From Hymenobacter sp. BT730 (GTDB lineage: Bacteria > Bacteroidota > Bacteroidia > Cytophagales > Hymenobacteraceae): DNA of 64,000 nucleotides. Every line of letters begins with the position of its first letter. The stretch's first letter is position 1. Position numbers and translations under genes: made by a program. Under the pieces are notes generated by a model. The model was given only the letters and a program-made list of their open reading frames with translations. It was not told the DNA's origin and made no database searches. The stretch is taken from positions 1 to 64,000 of the forward strand of contig NZ_JAUOFB010000005.1 in NCBI RefSeq assembly GCF_030542105.1, given 5' to 3'. Shown piece by piece: positions 17,169 to 26,040 of this stretch.

Positions 17169-18208
17169 AGATGATGGTAATAACGAAGCGAATCGGCTAG
17201 TTCCAGCAGGGTTACCGGCTGGTTGTACAGGGCCTGACCTATGCCCTGGAGCAGTGTGCAGTTGATGGTAGAGCCGGCATTTTTCTTATCCTGCCGGGCA
17301 TAGTCAGCAATGGCGTCGGTTTCCAGGGTCACAAAATGTATCTTCTCGAATACTGTGAACAGGAAGGTTTCAATCTTATCCAATTCTTCCGCGCTGAGTA
17401 AGCCTTTCTGCACGGACAGCCAGCTTTCACAGATCATACCGGCCGCAATGGCTTCTCCGTGCAGGATTTCGCGGCCGGGTTGCGTGAGCAGGTAGCTTTC
17501 CAGCGCGTGGCCTACGGTGTGGCCAAAGTTGAGCACCTTGCGCAGCCCGGTTTCCAGCGGGTCCTGCGCTACAATCTGCCGCTTAATGGCCACGGAATGC
17601 TGAATGAGTGGCGTCCAGTCTTCTACAAAGATTCCCTCCCGGCGGTAGGCATCAAATGCCGGGGCATCGGCAATCAGCCAATGCTTCACCATTTCCGCGT
17701 AGCCCGATTTTAATTGCCGGGGGTCCAGCGTAGTCAGGAATTGGGGGTTGATGAATACGCCAGTGGGCTCCTGGAACACGCCCAGTTGGTTCTTGTAGCC
17801 CAAATAATCGATACCGGTTTTGCCGCCGACACTAGCGTCTACCTGCGCCAGCAGCGTAGTAGGCACCTGTACAAAGAGAATACCGCGCTTATAGATGGCA
17901 GCGCAAAAGCCGCCCAGATCGGTAATAACACCGCCGCCCAGATTAACCAACACCGCAAAACGGTCGGCGCGCTGCTCGGTTAGCGCGCTCCACACTGTCT
18001 CGCAGGAAGCCAGCGTTTTGTACTCCTCCCCTGCCGGAATTTCCAGCAGTTGATGGCCTTCGGGCAGATAGGGCAGCAACTGATTATAGCACAGGCGGCT
18101 GGTGTTGGCATCCGTCAGCACAAAAACCTGGCTGATGGCCGGCCGCCGCAGCAGCTCCGCCAACGCAGGTAAAGCTTCGGGACCAATAATGGGGGCGTTT
18201 TGAGTCAC
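17165..18208 (-). CDS. aroB: 3-dehydroquinate synthase
   Basis: A 347-aa NAD-dependent, zinc-containing enzyme that turns DAHP into 3-dehydroquinate. The NAD/metal blocks are all present: LLEIPAGEEYKTL, VNLGGGVITDLGGFCA (about 88-103), VPTTLLAQVDASVGGKTGID (about 115-134), the zinc ligand Glu in GYAEMVKHW, LNFGHTVGHALES and HGEAIAAGM. The start is GTG (MTQNAPIIG); there is no in-frame ATG nearby. It lies 69 bases after aroG-CM and overlaps aroA, so all three form one minus-strand transcript. Confidence 0.96.
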   Translation of the reverse strand: MTQNAPIIGPEALPALAELLRRPAISQVFVLTDANTSRLCYNQLLPYLPEGHQLLEIPAGEEYKTLASCETVWSALTEQRADRFAVLVNLGGGVITDLGGFCAAIYKRGILFVQVPTTLLAQVDASVGGKTGIDYLGYKNQLGVFQEPTGVFINPQFLTTLDPRQLKSGYAEMVKHWLIADAPAFDAYRREGIFVEDWTPLIQHSVAIKRQIVAQDPLETGLRKVLNFGHTVGHALESYLLTQPGREILHGEAIAAGMICESWLSVQKGLLSAEELDKIETFLFTVFEKIHFVTLETDAIADYARQDKKNAGSTINCTLLQGIGQALYNQPVTLLELADSLRYYHHL

Positions 18209-18277
18209 AATGGCAGGAGTTGCAGGAAATCCAGGGATAAAAATAGCGGTAGGCTAGCTCCACGTACGCAAAGCAGA

Positions 18278-19375
18278 TTACTCCGGCCGGTTCAAAATCT
18301 GGGTTTGCTTACGGATGCTTTCAATGTGAATGAGCTTGTAGAGCTCCTCCACAAACTTCTCATTTACACCTACCCGGCCGGCCCATTCAGAGCGCGAGGC
18401 AAAAATTTCCTGCCAACGGTCCAGCTGCAGAATCTTCACGTTGTTTTCCTTTTTATAGGCAGCCAACTCCTCTACCAAGGACATGCGCCGGGCCAGGGCC
18501 TCAATGATTTCCCGGTCAGCTACGTCCATCTTATGGCGCAGTTCCTCCGCCTTATTGAGGTATTCAGCATTGTCAGAAGAGCGGTAACGGTACTTCAGCT
18601 CGGCCAGGATTTCGCCCAGGCGCTGGGGTGTTACCTGCTGCTCCGCATCGGAAAGGGCGTGGTCAGGATCAGGATGAGTTTCAATCATCAGCCCATCATA
18701 ATCCAGGTCGAGAGCTTTTTGAGCAATAGGCAGCAGCAGGTCGCGGCGGCCCCCAATGTGGCTGGGGTCGCAGATAAGCGGAATGTGCGAAAAGCGGGTT
18801 TTCAGCTCAATAGGCAATGCCCAGGTAGGGGCATTGCGGTAGCGTGAGGGCGCAAATGTGCTGAAGCCGCGGTGAATGGCAGCCAGATCTGTAATACCGG
18901 CTCGCTCCAGCCGCTCCAGCGCCCCGGCCCATAGGGCCACATCGGGGTTCACGGGGTTTTTCACCATTACCGGTACACCCGTACCGGCCAGGGCATCGGC
19001 CAGCTCCTGCACGGCAAAGGGGTTTACTGTGGTACGGGCCCCAATCCAGAGCACATCCATACCATGGGCCAGGGCCTGCTCTACGTGGTGGGGCGTGGCT
19101 ACTTCTATGGCTACGGGAATGCCTATTTCCTGCTGTACGCGCTGCAGCCACGGCAGGGCGGCCTTGCCCATGCCTTCAAAAGAGCCCGGCCGGGTGCGGG
19201 GCTTCCAGATACCAGCACGGAACAAATCAATATTGCCCAGCGCCTGCAGGCCGCGTGCCGTGGTCATTACCTGCTCTTCGGTTTCGGCGCTGCAGGGGCC
19301 GGCAATGAGTAAGGGTTGACCTTTGGCCGCCAGCCGGCGGGTAAAAAATGTATCGGTGAGGGGTGTCACTTCCAT
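18278..19375 (-). CDS. Bifunctional DAHP synthase / chorismate mutase type II
   Basis: A 365-aa fusion. Residues 1-265 are a DAHP synthase of the KdsA-like (class Ib) type, with PLLIAGPCSAETEEQV near the start, GIWKPRTRPGSFEG, VEVATPHHVEQA, and ICDPSHIGGRRDL. Residues about 275-365 are an AroQ-type chorismate mutase, with ELRHKMDVADREIIEALARR and the later LDRWQEIFASR. The fused mutase probably feels tyrosine or phenylalanine and serves as an allosteric arm, as in other fused enzymes of this type. I use the ATG at 19375; a TTG three codons upstream is possible. It starts the chorismate operon. Symbol left blank because aroG, aroA and aroQ are all used for this fusion. Confidence 0.93.
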   Translation of the reverse strand: MEVTPLTDTFFTRRLAAKGQPLLIAGPCSAETEEQVMTTARGLQALGNIDLFRAGIWKPRTRPGSFEGMGKAALPWLQRVQQEIGIPVAIEVATPHHVEQALAHGMDVLWIGARTTVNPFAVQELADALAGTGVPVMVKNPVNPDVALWAGALERLERAGITDLAAIHRGFSTFAPSRYRNAPTWALPIELKTRFSHIPLICDPSHIGGRRDLLLPIAQKALDLDYDGLMIETHPDPDHALSDAEQQVTPQRLGEILAELKYRYRSSDNAEYLNKAEELRHKMDVADREIIEALARRMSLVEELAAYKKENNVKILQLDRWQEIFASRSEWAGRVGVNEKFVEELYKLIHIESIRKQTQILNRPE

Positions 19376-19541
19376 GGAGGGCAATTGAATACGGGCAGCC
19401 GGGTCTGTTTTGTTGGCCCAGGCATCTGTCGGGAAATAGTACCAGATGCTATACTAACTAACACAGCCAAAACGATGTTTACCGGCTATCTTCGTGGCGC
19501 GAATGTGCTATCAGTAGGCACCGCTCAAAACTACCACCTGC

Positions 19542-20735
19542 ATGCCCCCCACCCAAGCTCTTCCCGTTTCTTTTGAAGATACCGCCATTGCCTTCGTTTC
19601 TAAATCGAATGCCGAGTTGCGGAAAATGTACGCCCTGTTTGCGGCCATGAACAACAATGGCCTGGTGAAATTAGGCGGTGGAATGATGAAAACAGCCTTG
19701 AAATGGCACATTCCCGGAACCAAGTTTCTGATTAAGCACAGCATTTTTGAGCAGTTCTGCGGTGGTGAGACGATTGAGGAGTGTTTGCCTGTGATTGAGG
19801 AATTAGGTCGCTACAATATTGGCACCATCCTCGACTACTCCGTGGAAGGTGAAGGCAGCGAGAAAAGCTTTGACCACACCCGGAACGAAATTTTGGGCAC
19901 CATTGATATGGCCCACCGCTCGCGCCACATTCCATTTTCGGTATTTAAAGTAACCGGCGTGGCCGATGCTGCCCTGCTGGAAAAAATACAGGATAAAAAG
20001 CCGCTCACCCCAACCGAGCAAGCCAGCTACGACAGAGCCCACGCCCGCATTGATGCTATTTGTGCCCAGGCGCACCGCTATGGCGTTCGGGTGTTTATTG
20101 ATGCCGAGGAAAGCTGGTTTCAGGAAACCATTGACCAGCTCTCTTATGAGATGATGGCCAAGTACAACAAAGAGTCGGCTATTGTATGGAATACCTACCA
20201 ACTCTACCGTCATGACCGACTGGAAGCCATTCAGCAGGCCTGCACGGCAGCAGAGCAAGGCAATTATTTCCTGGGTGGCAAATTAGTGCGGGGTGCTTAT
20301 ATGGAGAAAGAAACCCGGGTAGCTGCTCAGCGCGGCAACCCTAACCCCATCAACTCCAGCAAAGCCGCCACCGACGAGCTGTATAACCAGGCCTTACGCT
20401 TCTGCGTGGAGCATGCTGACCGCATCAGCATTTGCGCCGGCACTCACAATGAGGACAGTTCTCTTCTGCTTACCCAGCTCATGCAGCAGCACAACCTGCA
20501 GCCCGGCGACCCCCGCATCTGGTTTGCCCAGTTGTATGGCATGAGCGACAACCTCAGCTATAACCTGGCTCATGCCGGCTATAACACAGCCAAGTACGTG
20601 CCATATGGCCCTGTGGAGGCTGTCATGCCCTATTTACTGCGCCGCGCTGATGAAAACACGGCCATTTCTGGCCAAAGCAGCCGCGAGTTTTTGCTGATTC
20701 AAAAAGAGTTGAATCGTCGGAAATCAGCCCGTTAA
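19542..20735 (+). CDS. Proline dehydrogenase
   Basis: A 397-aa FAD enzyme that oxidises proline to 1-pyrroline-5-carboxylate. The (beta/alpha)8 barrel carries GTILDYSVEGEG (about 93-104), FSVFKVTGVAD, RVFIDAEESWFQ, KLVRGAYMEKE (about 247-257), ISICAGTHNEDS, and YVPYGPVEAVMPYLLRRADEN (the last FAD and substrate arginines). It is the stand-alone PutA/PRODH form; the P5C dehydrogenase domain is not fused and not adjacent. Divergent from aroG-CM, and ended by a hairpin terminator. Confidence 0.95.
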   Translation: MPPTQALPVSFEDTAIAFVSKSNAELRKMYALFAAMNNNGLVKLGGGMMKTALKWHIPGTKFLIKHSIFEQFCGGETIEECLPVIEELGRYNIGTILDYSVEGEGSEKSFDHTRNEILGTIDMAHRSRHIPFSVFKVTGVADAALLEKIQDKKPLTPTEQASYDRAHARIDAICAQAHRYGVRVFIDAEESWFQETIDQLSYEMMAKYNKESAIVWNTYQLYRHDRLEAIQQACTAAEQGNYFLGGKLVRGAYMEKETRVAAQRGNPNPINSSKAATDELYNQALRFCVEHADRISICAGTHNEDSSLLLTQLMQQHNLQPGDPRIWFAQLYGMSDNLSYNLAHAGYNTAKYVPYGPVEAVMPYLLRRADENTAISGQSSREFLLIQKELNRRKSAR

Positions 20736-20774
20736 GATTGTATGGCTATTTATCAGCCATTTATTAGCAATTTG

Positions 20775-20812
20775 CCGCTGCCCTGGCACTTATGCCGGGC
20801 AGCGGTTTTTTT
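20775..20812 (+). terminator. Terminator after proline dehydrogenase
   Basis: CCGCTGCCC T GGCA, loop CTTA, TGCC GGGCAGCGG, then seven T residues: a 13-bp stem with one bulge. Confidence 0.9.
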
Positions 20813-20847
20813 GTAATTTCCGCAGTCCTTACCACCTGCTTCCCTCC

Positions 20848-21216
20848 ATGAACGGCCGAGTACGCAACCATTTAATTCGTTTTTCCCGCACCCAGATAGG
20901 CACCACTAGCTATATCAACTTAGTGCAGGAAGCTGAGTTGGGCCTGAACCTGGATATTTCGCACGAAAAATCCCGCCTGAACGAAATATTGGCGGAAATT
21001 TCTGAGCATGAGTATCGGGCGGGCCGCCCAATTTTAAGCTCCCTTATTAAAGTAAAAGGCTCCAAGGGCCAGGGCGACCAGTTCTTTAAGCTCTGCGAAC
21101 GGCTGGGCTTAGGCGAATGGCGCACCCTGAAGCAGGACGAGGAGTTTCTTCCTAGACTCCGCCAGGAATGTCGCGACTTTTGGCAGAACGACGTGAATTA
21201 CAAGCAGTTTGCTTGA
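20848..21216 (+). CDS. Conserved small protein of unknown function
   Basis: A 122-aa soluble protein, not recognised. It begins MNGRVRNHLIRFSRTQIG and contains a DISHEKSRLNEILAEISEHEYRAGRPILSSL block that resembles a winged-helix or scaffold-type helix pair, then KGSKGQGDQFFKLCERLGLGEW, a Lys/Gly-rich turn before a helix. No signal peptide, no membrane helix. Codon use is like the neighbours, so this is probably a native Cytophagales gene of unknown role, transcribed alone. Confidence 0.75.
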   Translation: MNGRVRNHLIRFSRTQIGTTSYINLVQEAELGLNLDISHEKSRLNEILAEISEHEYRAGRPILSSLIKVKGSKGQGDQFFKLCERLGLGEWRTLKQDEEFLPRLRQECRDFWQNDVNYKQFA

Positions 21217-21389
21217 TTAATATAGCATAATTCAACTATTCACATTCTAATAGAATTTAGGCATTTTCCCTTCTAATCTGTAACCTCCCAGGAAGGTGGG
21301 CCGTTAAGCTACCAGAATCCCACAGTGAGATTCGCCGGTTTTTTCAACTGGCACTCTATGTTTTCTTGTACTCTTAACTCCCACATCCA

Positions 21390-22196
21390 ATGAATACCAA
21401 CGAATCAAACAATCCCTCGAATACTGGCACTGGCTCGGGCGCAAACTATGGTAGCGGCTCTGCCGGCTCCGGTTATGGCTCAACTGGCTCTACTTCGAGC
21501 GGCAATATGGGTAATTCCAGCACTGGTTCCGGTGCTTCAGGTGATGATTACAGTGCAACAGCCAAAGGCGCTGCCGCAGCAGGTACTGCCGGTGCTGTAG
21601 TAGGCCGCGGCGTTGATGCCGTACAAAATGCTGCTGACGAAGCAGCACATGCCGTAACCGGCCAGCCATACCAGAATACGTCTGGTCCCCGCATGCTGAC
21701 TTCTACTTTCCGTGACCGTGACAGCGCTGAGCGTGCTTATAGCTCGCTGTCGTCGCGCGGTTATTCTAAAGATGATGTAAACCTGCTCATGTCGGACGAA
21801 ACGCGTAAGCGTCACTTTGGTGACCACACGGCTGATACCGACCTGGGTGATAAGGCCATGGAAGGTGCTGGTGTAGGTTCGGCCATTGGTGGTACTGCTG
21901 GTGCTGTCATTGGTGCTATTGCTGCCATTGGTACTTCAATAGCTCTGCCAGGCTTGGGTCTGGTAATTGCTGGTCCAGTTGCTGCCGCGCTGGCAGGTGC
22001 TGGTGCAGGTGGCCTGACAGGCGGCCTGGTAGGTGCGCTGGTAGGCTCAGGTATTCCTGAGGATCGTGCTGCTGAGTACGAATCCGACATTAAGAATGGC
22101 GGTATCGTGATGGGCGTGAAGCCCCGCAGCGAAGAAGATGCTAAGTATTTCGAGTCGGAGTTCCGTCGTCACAACGGTGACCGTATCTATAGCTAA
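21390..22196 (+). CDS. Gly/Ser-rich protein with general stress-like and glycine-zipper regions
   Basis: A 268-aa protein in three parts. Residues 1-55 are a low-complexity Asn/Gly/Ser/Thr region. Then follows an Ala-rich patch with VGRGVDAVQNAADEAAHA, and a block (about 102-150) with RMLTSTFRDRDSAERAYSSL and SRGYSKDDVNLLMSDETR that matches the GsiB/YflT-type (general stress protein 17M) fold. Residues about 155-225 are a glycine-zipper hydrophobic region (GSAIGGTAGAVIGAI and AALAGAGAGGLTGGLVGALVG), probably membrane-embedded. It ends with a second stress-like half (IPEDRAAEYESDIKNGG). It is probably a stress-induced membrane-associated protein; function is unknown. No regulator is linked. 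Confidence 0.7.
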   Translation: MNTNESNNPSNTGTGSGANYGSGSAGSGYGSTGSTSSGNMGNSSTGSGASGDDYSATAKGAAAAGTAGAVVGRGVDAVQNAADEAAHAVTGQPYQNTSGPRMLTSTFRDRDSAERAYSSLSSRGYSKDDVNLLMSDETRKRHFGDHTADTDLGDKAMEGAGVGSAIGGTAGAVIGAIAAIGTSIALPGLGLVIAGPVAAALAGAGAGGLTGGLVGALVGSGIPEDRAAEYESDIKNGGIVMGVKPRSEEDAKYFESEFRRHNGDRIYS

Positions 22197-22217
22197 GCCC
22201 TTTTGGCCTTAGTTATT

Positions 22218-22253
22218 AAAAAGTCCCTCTCCGGTTTTGGAGAGGGACTTTTT
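22218..22253 (+). terminator. Terminator after the Gly-rich stress protein gene
   Basis: AAAAAGTCCCTCTCC, loop GGTTTT, and its complement GGAGAGGGACTTTTT. Confidence 0.9.
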
Positions 22254-22412
22254 CTTTTTGGAACTTCTTGAAAAAGGTGCAACCTTCTGCCCGTTGCTGG
22301 CACCTATGGTAAAGTACGGGGGCACTTATTTTACGCCGCTGCACGTTATAGCCCAACCAGACACCCCGGCAGGCTCGTAGAGTTAGGACCGGCTTTTGCA
22401 TACGCTTTTGCG

Positions 22413-22420
22413 TATATTTG
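22413..22420 (+). promoter_or_regulatory. Candidate promoter -7 element of the processing-protease gene
   Basis: TATATTTG matches TAnnTTTG, 27 bases before the ATG at 22447. The expected -33 TTG is not evident. Confidence 0.4.
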
Positions 22421-22446
22421 TTTACGACCATTTTAGCATCGGTTTC

Positions 22447-24561
22447 ATGTCATCTCTGCGTTTAAAAGTAGGCTTGTATGCCTTTTTGGTGTCAGCCGTT
22501 TTCGTGCTGGCATCTTACAAACTGTATCACCGTACCACCAGTCGGGCGCCACAGAAGGATGAGGTATTGATAAAGGCCATGCTGCAGGGCCTGAGTGCAG
22601 CTCATTACCAGCCGGAGAAGATTGATGACGCCTTTTCCAAGCGCGTCTTCGATCTGTACCTGAAGCGCGTGGACTACAATAAGATGTTTCTGTTGCAGTC
22701 TGATGTGGCACAACTGCGCAAGTTCCAGGCATCAATTGATGACCAGGTGCGCGTAGGCAGCCATGAATTCCTGGACCTGACTACCCAGATTATGGATCAG
22801 CGGGTAAAGGATACACAGGCCCTCTACCGGGATATTCTCTCCAAACCTTTTGACTTTACAACCGAAGAATCAGTAGAAACTGATTCTGACAAATCGACTT
22901 TTGCGGCTGATAAGGCAGCTCAGCGCGAGCAATGGCGCAAATTCCTGAAATACGAAACCATGGTTCGTATTTCGGAAATGATGGACGCTCAGGCCAAAAA
23001 GGACCCCAAGGTAGCTTCTGCGGAGCCCAACCGTACGCCGGCTGAAATGGAAGCAGAAGCCCGCAAACGGGTACTGAAGAACTACGACGACAAGTTCAGC
23101 GACCTGCTGCAGAACGATGCCAATGACCGGTTAGCTCTGTATGCTAACACTATTGCCAATACCTACGACCCGCATACCGAATACTTTGCCCCCCGCGACA
23201 AAGAATCGTTCGATATTGCTATGACTGGCCGCTTTGAAGGCATTGGTGCTTCACTGGGCGAGAAAGAAGGGCAGATTAAAGTATCCGAAATCATCCCCGG
23301 CAGTGCTTCTTACCGCCAGGGCGAATTAAAGGCTGGTGATATTATTCTGCGCGTAGCTCAGGCAACAGAGGAGCCTGTATCAGTTGAAGGCTGGCGCTTG
23401 GATAAGGCTATTGCCCTGATTCGGGGTAAAAAAGGCACCGAGGTTCGCCTCACAGTGAAGAAGCCGGATGGCGCTATCAAAGTCATTCCGATTATCCGGG
23501 ACGTGGTAGTAATTGAAGAAACCTTCGCGCAGTCGGCTACCATCAACGAAAACGGCAAGAAAATCGGTTACCTGCGCTTGCCTACGTTCTACGCCGACTT
23601 TAATGACAACGGCGGCCGTAGCAGCGCTGCTGACGTGCGTAAAGAGTTGGAGAAGCTGCAAAAGGAGCATGTAGAAGGCGTAGTGCTTGATTTGCGCTAC
23701 AATGGCGGCGGCTCCCTGCAGGATGCTGTAGAAATGGCGGGCCTCTTCATCGATAGTGGCCCGGTAGTGCAGGTAAAAGGTGGCCAGGGTGCCGCTACGG
23801 TACTAAACGACCGTGACCCGCGCGTACAATACTCCGGTCCGCTGGTTATTATGGTGAATAAGTACAGCGCTTCAGCTTCTGAGATTCTGGCTGCTGCCAT
23901 TCAGGACTACAAGCGGGGCATTATTATGGGTTCGGCCAGTACTTATGGCAAAGGCACTGTGCAGCGCATCTTTGATTTGGATGATGTACTGGGTGATTTC
24001 AGCAGCCTGAAGCCTTTTGGCTCCCTTAAGCTGACTACTCAGAAGTTTTACCGTATCAATGGCGGCTCTACCCAGTTTAAAGGCGTGGTGCCGGATATTG
24101 TACTGCCCGATGCCTACAGCTACCTGGACCAGGGTGAGAAAGAAGCTGATTATGCGCTGAAGTGGGACGAAATTGGTGCGGCCCGTTACCGTACCTGGAA
24201 TTCGCCTACCTTACCTCTGGACAAAGTAAAAGTGAAAAGCCAGGCACGTGTGGCTACCAACCCATCGTTTAAAATGGTAAACGAAATGGTACAGCGCATG
24301 CGCAAGCGGAAAGATGAAACGGTTGTATCTCTGAAGCTGGCTGCTTTCCGCACCGAGCAGGAGAAGGCCAAAGTAGAGTCAAACCGCTACGAAGAGATTA
24401 AAAAGGCGGCCCCTACTCTGGCCATTGCGCCGCTGGCAGCTGATGTGCAGGCCTTGGGTGGCGACACCGTGAAGGTGAATCGTGCTTCGCGCTTCACTAA
24501 GAACCTGAAAAAGGACATTGACCTGACGGAAGCCGTGGCGGTTATCAAAGACCAGATCTAA
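22447..24561 (+). CDS. Carboxy-terminal processing peptidase (Tsp/Prc, S41)
   Basis: A 704-aa periplasmic protease anchored by an N-terminal helix (about 5-22: LKVGLYAFLVSAVFVLAS). A tail-specific-protease N-domain precedes a PDZ domain (GRFEGIGASLGEKEG ... GSASYRQGELKAGDIILRV, about 260-310). The S41 catalytic core has KIGYLRLPTFYADF, GVVLDLRYNGGGSLQDA, and the serine in NKYSASASEILAAAIQDY (about 475) with the catalytic Lys in ASTYGKGTVQ (about 502). It ends with a DUF3340-type domain. It trims or degrades proteins from their C-termini and acts in envelope quality control. ATG at 22447 (MSSLRLK); an upstream TTG frame is ignored. Ended by a terminator at 24580. Confidence 0.94.
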   Translation: MSSLRLKVGLYAFLVSAVFVLASYKLYHRTTSRAPQKDEVLIKAMLQGLSAAHYQPEKIDDAFSKRVFDLYLKRVDYNKMFLLQSDVAQLRKFQASIDDQVRVGSHEFLDLTTQIMDQRVKDTQALYRDILSKPFDFTTEESVETDSDKSTFAADKAAQREQWRKFLKYETMVRISEMMDAQAKKDPKVASAEPNRTPAEMEAEARKRVLKNYDDKFSDLLQNDANDRLALYANTIANTYDPHTEYFAPRDKESFDIAMTGRFEGIGASLGEKEGQIKVSEIIPGSASYRQGELKAGDIILRVAQATEEPVSVEGWRLDKAIALIRGKKGTEVRLTVKKPDGAIKVIPIIRDVVVIEETFAQSATINENGKKIGYLRLPTFYADFNDNGGRSSAADVRKELEKLQKEHVEGVVLDLRYNGGGSLQDAVEMAGLFIDSGPVVQVKGGQGAATVLNDRDPRVQYSGPLVIMVNKYSASASEILAAAIQDYKRGIIMGSASTYGKGTVQRIFDLDDVLGDFSSLKPFGSLKLTTQKFYRINGGSTQFKGVVPDIVLPDAYSYLDQGEKEADYALKWDEIGAARYRTWNSPTLPLDKVKVKSQARVATNPSFKMVNEMVQRMRKRKDETVVSLKLAAFRTEQEKAKVESNRYEEIKKAAPTLAIAPLAADVQALGGDTVKVNRASRFTKNLKKDIDLTEAVAVIKDQI

Positions 24562-24579
24562 GCCCGGTGGAATACTAAG

Positions 24580-24616
24580 CAAAGCCTCCTGTCTAAGTAA
24601 GACAGGAGGCTTTTTT
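24580..24616 (+). terminator. Terminator after the processing-protease gene
   Basis: AAAGCCTCCTGTC, loop TAAGTAA, GACAGGAGGCTTTTTT. A strong GC stem ending in T-run. Confidence 0.9.
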
Positions 24617-24755
24617 ATGCCCACATTTTACATGACAATATGCTTAGCAAATCGACTCCAAAAAAGCGCATGTATTTCACGGCTTAAAACAGTCAATAAA
24701 CCCTCTTTAAAGCATATTAAAGGGCTGAAATAATAAGCTATTTTTTTTAGCAAAT

Positions 24756-25832
24756 ATGCAACTCATTTTAGAATCATGCTGTTTACTAATCATGACAACG
24801 ACACTGGAAAACAACATCATTCCGCTCGTTACGGACGAGCAGAAACAAGCGGAGGAAACGTGGCGCAAATCCATTCCAGCCCAGGTTTTCCTTAACTACT
24901 TTTTTGCCATTAACTATCATATTCAGGAGTATGACGATACTGCTGGTGGCGTACAGCACCTGCCCTATTTCCGGGCGCATCAGGCGGAACTGACGGAAGA
25001 AGATATTCTGGCCGTTACGAAACTGCTGCATGCTTCCTGGAGCACGGAATATGCCCTGCGTGCCACGGCTGAGCTAGGTGATGAAGATTACCTGCGCAAT
25101 GCCCTGCACTGGACGTTCCCGCAGGCGTATCATGCCATTCTTTCCGGCCTGCAGGCTTTCCTGTATACGGCGGGGGTGCGTAGCAACAATCCGTCCCTGA
25201 TTCGGCGGGAAGTGGGCCGTCTGGTTGTGCGGAATGCATATCCACGCCCGGTTTCCTTCTATGCAGCAGGCGCTTATGGCGACTTCAGTATTCATCGGCT
25301 GCCACTGGCAGGCTATAAGCCAGGGCTGCACATTGCGGGCAAGGAAATAGAGGCTCAGGCTCAGATTGGGCAATTCCTACGCACTACTCGCAAGATCAAA
25401 GCCCAGGCTACCCGCCTACAGGTGCAGGCTAACCCCAACACGGCTATTCGTAGTCAGAAAACAGGCAAGGTGCTGGATAAATGGACGGCTTCGCACTGGC
25501 AGCAGATTACCTGGCGCCTGGGCTACACTACTATCTTCGACCTGCTGGGCCGCCTGCGCATTTCGCAGACCAGCCGGGAGATTGAGCGATTCGTGGAGGC
25601 TGACATTGACTTTAAGCTGTTCCATCAGTCGCTGCTTAATATTGTGAGCTACCTCAATGGTATTCATGAGAGCTACGTAGCCAAAGCCATGGGCCTGGAG
25701 CGTTATGAGCAGTTGGTAGCCGAGCTGCCGAAGCACTTGCAGCACAGCTTTGTGCAGGAGCGCTTACGCAAGCAGGTGGTACCAGCCATTACGGGCATCA
25801 GCCCAACCACTCATATGGAAATGGCTGCCTAA
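24756..25832 (+). CDS. Unknown 358-aa soluble protein
   Basis: A 358-codon frame from the ATG at 24756 (or 346 from the ATG at 24792, MTTTLENN). No signal peptide or membrane segment. It is helix-rich with Trp/Tyr-rich stretches such as VFLNYFFAINYHIQEYDD and HWTFPQAYHAILSGLQAFL. The middle has a PSLIRREVGRLVVRNAYPRPVSF turn that recalls short-chain enzymes but no full signature, and the C-terminal third has VEADIDFKLFHQSLLNIV and LERYEQLVAELPKHL. I cannot name a family. Codon use matches the core genes. Neither ATG has a clear ribosome binding site. It lies between the protease and lysS, with no shared transcript evident. Confidence 0.75.
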   Translation: MQLILESCCLLIMTTTLENNIIPLVTDEQKQAEETWRKSIPAQVFLNYFFAINYHIQEYDDTAGGVQHLPYFRAHQAELTEEDILAVTKLLHASWSTEYALRATAELGDEDYLRNALHWTFPQAYHAILSGLQAFLYTAGVRSNNPSLIRREVGRLVVRNAYPRPVSFYAAGAYGDFSIHRLPLAGYKPGLHIAGKEIEAQAQIGQFLRTTRKIKAQATRLQVQANPNTAIRSQKTGKVLDKWTASHWQQITWRLGYTTIFDLLGRLRISQTSREIERFVEADIDFKLFHQSLLNIVSYLNGIHESYVAKAMGLERYEQLVAELPKHLQHSFVQERLRKQVVPAITGISPTTHMEMAA

Positions 25833-25870
25833 GCTTCGCCTCTTTTAAACACTACTCCATATATCGTAAG

Positions 25871-25897
25871 CGTCGCTCCTTTGGGGCGACGTTTTTT
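25871..25897 (+). terminator. Terminator after the 358-aa protein
   Basis: CGTCGCTCC, loop TTT, GGGGCGACG (one G-U pair), followed by TTTTTTG. Confidence 0.85.
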
Positions 25898-25980
25898 GTT
25901 TTTATGGCCGTTACGGGCTGGCAGGTCGAAGCAGCAGCGGCTAATTCTGTTTCGACAGCCGGGATTCGGAATATGCGGCT

Positions 25981-25988
25981 TATTTTTG
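25981..25988 (+). promoter_or_regulatory. Candidate promoter -7 element of lysS
   Basis: TATTTTTG exactly matches TAnnTTTG, 52 bases before the lysS ATG. No clear -33 TTG at the right distance. Confidence 0.4.
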
Positions 25989-26040
25989 CAGCTTGATTTT
26001 TCGGGGCCCGTGTGGGCCTTATGTTTAAGCCTCCTCCCCC

